In this document: positions 60,355 to 64,000 of the stretch, in pieces
How the letters are laid out: each line of letters opens with the position of its first letter
Numbering within the stretch: position 1 is the first letter of the stretch
Assembly (NCBI GenBank): GCA_002914805.1
Contig: JXTB01000642.1
Location: 51,160-115,159, forward strand
Reading direction: 5' to 3'
Length of the DNA: 64,000 nucleotides
Source: Parasponia andersonii
Lineage: Eukaryota > Streptophyta > Magnoliopsida > Rosales > Cannabaceae
The notes under the pieces: generated by a model
Databases searched by the model: none
What the model was told of the DNA's origin: nothing
Seen by the model: the letters and a program-made list of their open reading frames with translations, nothing else
Translations under genes and position numbers: made by a program

Positions 60355-62129
60355 TTAGTTTTCTTCTCGCCTTTTGTCGTTCTGCCTGGTGTACTGCCGC
60401 AGTCGCTCCTCTTTAATCAGCCTTTCAATTTCATCCTTCAAGGCAAAGCAATTATTGGTATCATGCCTAATATCATTGTGATACCGGCAGAACTTGTTGA
60501 GGTCGCGCTTTGCCCTGTCCCATTTTATCAGTTCCAGTTGATGGTATCGCTCTTTCTGGTTTGTGACCGCATAGATATGATCTATGGGCGCGTTTAACTC
60601 AGTGTGATTGTTGAACCGCATGGGAGCTCTTGAAATCTCCTGCTTTTTGGGTCTAGGCTGATTCTCCGTCAACTGTTCATTGTTCCTTTTGTTTTTCTTA
60701 TTACCGTTATTGTTGGTTATGACCGCATCTTTAGTTGCATCTTTCCTTCATTCTTTCTTTGTCTTTTGAAGATTCTCGCGCGAAGATTCTACCCTTAGAT
60801 ACTGACCAACCCTTCGGTAGAAGTCTTCTAGAGTTCTACATTCTCGCTCAAGCAATTCCTCCCAGAGTTTAGTTTCTGGTCGCACCCCGGCCATCATGAG
60901 AGTTAGAACTCCACCCTCAGGTGGGTTGTTGACCTTTGCTAACTCTGAGGTAAATCGATTGAGATAAGATCGTAGAGTCTCCTCTGGACCTTGTCGGATT
61001 ACAGACAAGCTAACAAGTGGAACAGTGAAATTTTTCGCAGCTTGAACTGTCTCAAGAACGCCGTCTGAAGTTGTTGCCAAAACGAGATCGAGCCGGATTT
61101 GAGTCATCAGAACCACTTCTTTGCTGCTCCTGAGAGAGTTACAGTAAAATATCTGCAACGTACATGATCATTGATACGATGGAATTCTATCAAGTCGCTG
61201 AAGTGATCCATATGGTCCTGTGGATCAGTTTTCCTATCAAAAGTGTTAATGGTGGGAAGTATGAATCCAGTAAGTAGAGCTGTAGCTCAAACTTTCTCGC
61301 TGAATGGCGATTGATGATACCCATCAGCGAGCTCATCGTCCCAACCAGCAAGTGCGTCTAATGTGATCCTTAAATTGTAAACATCAACGTTCGGAGGGAG
61401 AGCATTATCTCTTGCTGGCGGCAAAGGCGGCCTTTGATCGTTATCTTGATGTATGGTGGGTTGGTCAGATAGAGTCTTCTGCGATCTGTGAGAGGAATCC
61501 AGCGAAATAGTGTGACGAGACTTGCTTTGGTCGTTATGTGATACGGATCGTTCATGGCTACGTCGTCGCTCCAAGTATTGTCTTAGGGCTGCAGGATCTT
61601 GTCTCGACTCTCTGCTGATTCTTTCGAAGACGCTTCTCGATGGTCGTTTTCATTCACTGCTCAAGCGATCTTGATTATCAGTAGATTTACGAGAAGTTTG
61701 TCCACGATCACGGTTAGTACTTGAACTCTCCGTACCAGATTCTGGAGGCAAGTTTGCGACTTTGCTTTTTCCTTTGGAGATGCGATCTTCATGACGCTCT
61801 TGCTGGGTTCTTGGCTGGTCGCGTCTCCTTGTCTCTAGGATCTGTATTCCTTTCTCAGGTAGTTGAGCAGGACGTTCTTTGGGACGTTCGTGCTATGGTG
61901 GGGTCACCATCTGCCCTTCAGCAAGTCATCGTAGGGTGTCATTGATCTATTTAGTGATTTGCTGAAAGTTTACCAGTATCTCCTCCATGTGATCCTATCT
62001 CTTGGCAAGGTTTTCTGATGCAGTCATAGTAGGCTGATCCTGAGCAGGATCAGCCTGTGCAGCAGCAGTGCTTTGGGTTTGGTTTTGGCTAGTTCCGGTA
62101 ACTCTGGTAGTGTTTCTGGTGTTTGCCAT
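60355..62129 (-). pseudogene. gypsy gag relic (element B)
   Basis: The start is MANTRNTTRV at 62129. A Q/P/A-rich N-terminus, the DALAGWDDELAD area (about 61320), the gag capsid core with ETLRSYLNRFTSELAKV (about 60960), and a zinc-knuckle-like CRYHNDIRHDTNNC (about 60480) are present. Stops and frame breaks occur throughout. Confidence 0.8.
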
Positions 62130-62171
62130 TATTAAAAAAGTGAAATTGGACAAATTGTTTTGGCCGGAATA

Positions 62172-62190
62172 GCCTTCCTTCTAGCGCCAA
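62172..62190 (-). other. primer-binding site of gypsy element B
   Basis: On the minus strand TTGGCGCTAGAAGGAAGGC follows the LTR end CATCAACA after one base. TGGCGC is a usual tRNA 3'-end complement; I do not assign the tRNA. Confidence 0.55.
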
Positions 62191-62191
62191 T

Positions 62192-62855
62192 TGTTGATGG
62201 AGGTTTTGTCAACAATAAATTTAGAAAAAATTACGAGATGTGGCTTGTGTAAATTGGGTTATTAATTAAAGCAAATAAAAGAGGCAAAGATTTTATAGTG
62301 GTTCAGCCTCGAAAAAGATGAGCTTACGTACACTTTTTTTCACTATTTTCTGGAGAATTATAAGAACTCAAAATTACAATATCTTATCCGGAAAGAAGAA
62401 AAAAACAGTCTTTAGAATTCCTTAGCTTATCTAGATTCAGAAAAAATAATCTATATCTCAAGATTCGGAAAAGTACAGTCTCCTTTACCGAAACATTGAG
62501 CTCCCTTTATATAGATGAGAGTAACTCAATGTTCTTAATTGTGAAAATGAGTAACTATATAATCGGGTAATACAATTTGAGTAACAACATAATTAGGTAA
62601 TCACTTAAATTGGGTAACTGGTCGAACTTGAAAGAGAAACTTTTGTTTTTCTTTCCTTGTAGGTTACCCGCTTGACGAAGTAGAGACTAGTTTTCTTTTC
62701 TTTCGGGTCGCATATAACCTATTCGGAGGAGGTCGCACGTAACTCCTACGGTAGAGGTCGCACATAACTTATGCGGTGAAGGTTGCATGTAACCCTTTCG
62801 GATGAGGTCGCACTTAATCTATGCGACCTTACATAGAATTTTAGACCGCACGATA
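62192..62855 (-). repeat. 5' LTR of gypsy element B (about 664 bp)
   Basis: Reverse complement of the LTR at 6623-7253. One end is TGTTGATGGAGG (62192); the other (AGACCGCACGATA) has a changed terminal dinucleotide. It contains about five copies of the GCGACCTC-type repeat unit (62700-62830) and a TATA box (minus strand TATATAAA, near 62510). Confidence 0.85.
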
Positions 62856-63771
62856 GGAACATTCAAATGGTTTGGCAATCTCTGGATGGGACTGGCATGC
62901 AAATGGTTTGGCAAAGGTCGCTGTCCTGTCAAAACAATACGATGTCATGGCGACACAAGTTGCCAAAATCCTGGAGTTAATCAGGTAAAAATGGGAGTAA
63001 ATCTATAGTAAAACATGAAAAGGGGTATGAGTGCTTCTGCACATAGGGCATCAAAGTGCGAGCTAAAGCATGCATTAGTGAACTTGCGGTCCCTGCTGAT
63101 GCCAAGTGGCTAAATATGGGTACGTGCGGGCCTCATTGGTAAGCTAAATAGACGTCCTTTCCATTTGGGCCAGAGTTCAATATGCAAAGGGACGTGATAG
63201 TCAATACGTGCTGCATAATTGGTGAATGATTTTTTGAATATATCGTCGATTAAATGCCCCTACTGCAACTTTACAAAGTGTGGCAAACTGGACATATTGG
63301 AAGATGTCTCAGACCCTATTCGAAAGTTATCATCCAAAGGTCGAGAGAAAATATCCTTTTTACTTTAACATTGTTCAATTTGTGCCGTACGCATAAATCA
63401 CGTGGTTCGCATTCAAACAAAAATGTTTTAGACAATGAATTACTATAAGTGGAATGTGCCCCATATTTGCAAAAGAAGTCTCAGTTGCAATAATAGACAC
63501 AGAAAAAAGAAAAAATATGTATATGGAGCCTGGTCTCAATATAACAAATGCTGAATAAATTTAAATAATATTACGTTTATCCAGCAACAAGGCAGATTTA
63601 AGTAGAATGTGAGGTTGCTTAGTTTTTATGATCGATTCTATTTTTGCACGCAACTTTCGACATACGACTCAACAGTTTTGCCGCATGGCACTCATTGATT
63701 AAATTACGAATAGTAAATATGACAGTAATTAGAAAGTAATTGTTGTGCATCTTAAAACATATTAATAGGTG
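62856..63771. other. spacer between gypsy LTRs
   Basis: No gene or element recognised. A short imperfect direct repeat, CAAATGGTTTGGCAA, occurs at about 62865 and 62900. Confidence 0.5.
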
Positions 63772-64000
63772 TTGTGCGGTCTGAAATCCTAAGGTCGCAT
63801 AAGGATTATATGCGACCTCTTCCATGATGATTATATGCGACCTCCTCTGTGATGTTTATATGCGTCCTCCTCCGTGATAGTTATATGCGACCTCTTCCAC
63901 AGGTTTTGTGCGACCTTCTCTGTGCAGTTTGCCTTAACAAACAGGAAACCTATAAGAAGAAGGAAACATATAAATGCCATAAAGGAAACCTACAAGAAGA
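63772..64000 (+). repeat. third LTR of the gypsy family (start; continues past window)
   Basis: Starts TGTTGTGCGGTCTGAAATCC, as in the LTR at 6623, followed by at least five ~25-bp units with TATGCGACCTC and related cores. No polypurine tract precedes it, so it is more likely a 5' or solo LTR than a 3' LTR. Confidence 0.75.

Larger units (their letters stand above)
57478..62855 (-). mobile_element. Ty3/gypsy (Tat-like) element B, internally deleted, inverted relative to the left copy
   Basis: Minus strand order: 5' LTR (62855-62192), primer-binding site, gag (from 62129), protease (60094-59843), start of RT (59726 to about 59200), then a direct jump into the integrase C-terminus (to 58819), spacer, and the antisense ORF fragment (57478-58111, + strand). 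The 3' LTR is missing. RNase H and most of RT and integrase are deleted. Confidence 0.88.

Noticed and set aside
63772-64000. Regular short repeats resembling a CRISPR array
   Set aside because: The units are LTR U3 subrepeats of a gypsy family in a plant genome, with no spacer diversity and no cas genes.
1-64000. tRNA, rRNA or snRNA genes
   Set aside because: I saw no cloverleaf with A/B boxes and no rRNA-like stretches; a covariance search was not possible here.

Overview
This is a plant nuclear window, most likely from a woody or rosid-type eudicot. It is AT-rich, its genes are broken by GT-AG introns, it carries CT/GA microsatellites near gene 5' ends, and plant-only families are present: an ATL RING-H2 ligase, an LRR receptor-like kinase, a WAT1/EamA transporter relic, Tat-lineage Ty3/gypsy, Ty1/copia, CACTA and Helitron elements. 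One 463-base assembly gap sits at 14492-14954. I do not commit to a species.

Layout. 1-7253: the 3' part of a Ty3/gypsy (Tat-like) element on +, with pol, an antisense multi-exon ORF and a 631-bp 3' LTR. 8629-9153: a small intronless GC-rich plant gene of unknown function. 10020-18483: three decayed F-box-type gene copies, separated by a truncated CACTA element and interrupted by a 1.2-kb foldback element. 22001-23104 (-): an ATL-type RING-H2 ubiquitin ligase. 26054-34122 (-): a decayed, apparently end-to-end Helitron, with 5' TC and 3' CTAG termini and A/T flanks, carrying Rep/PIF1-helicase remains and secondary insertions. 34643-36707 (-): a two-exon LRR receptor-like pseudokinase. 38907-48821 (+): a complete-looking UVH3/XPG nucleotide-excision-repair endonuclease gene with an internal tandem duplication of three exons. 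49486-51336 (+): a WAT1/EamA-type transporter gene that has lost its ATG and two splice sites. 51841-53123: a degenerate second copy of the UVH3 last exon plus the transporter 5' end, that is, a segmental duplication. 53124-62855: a nest of three Ty1/copia fragments and a second, internally deleted Tat-like gypsy element in opposite orientation. 63772-64000: the start of a third LTR of the same gypsy family.

The intact genes (unknown small protein, ATL ligase, LRR pseudokinase, UVH3) are unrelated neighbours, as expected in a plant genome; there is no operon logic. The most informative points are the in-frame exon-cassette duplication in UVH3, the delimitation of the Helitron, the conserved antisense ORF with its own TATA box in the gypsy family, and the stepwise decay of the transporter gene. 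I saw nothing that justifies claiming a wholly new system; the UVH3 cassette and the antisense retroelement ORF are the best candidates for follow-up. Exon boundaries were read by eye from splice consensus and reading-frame continuity.
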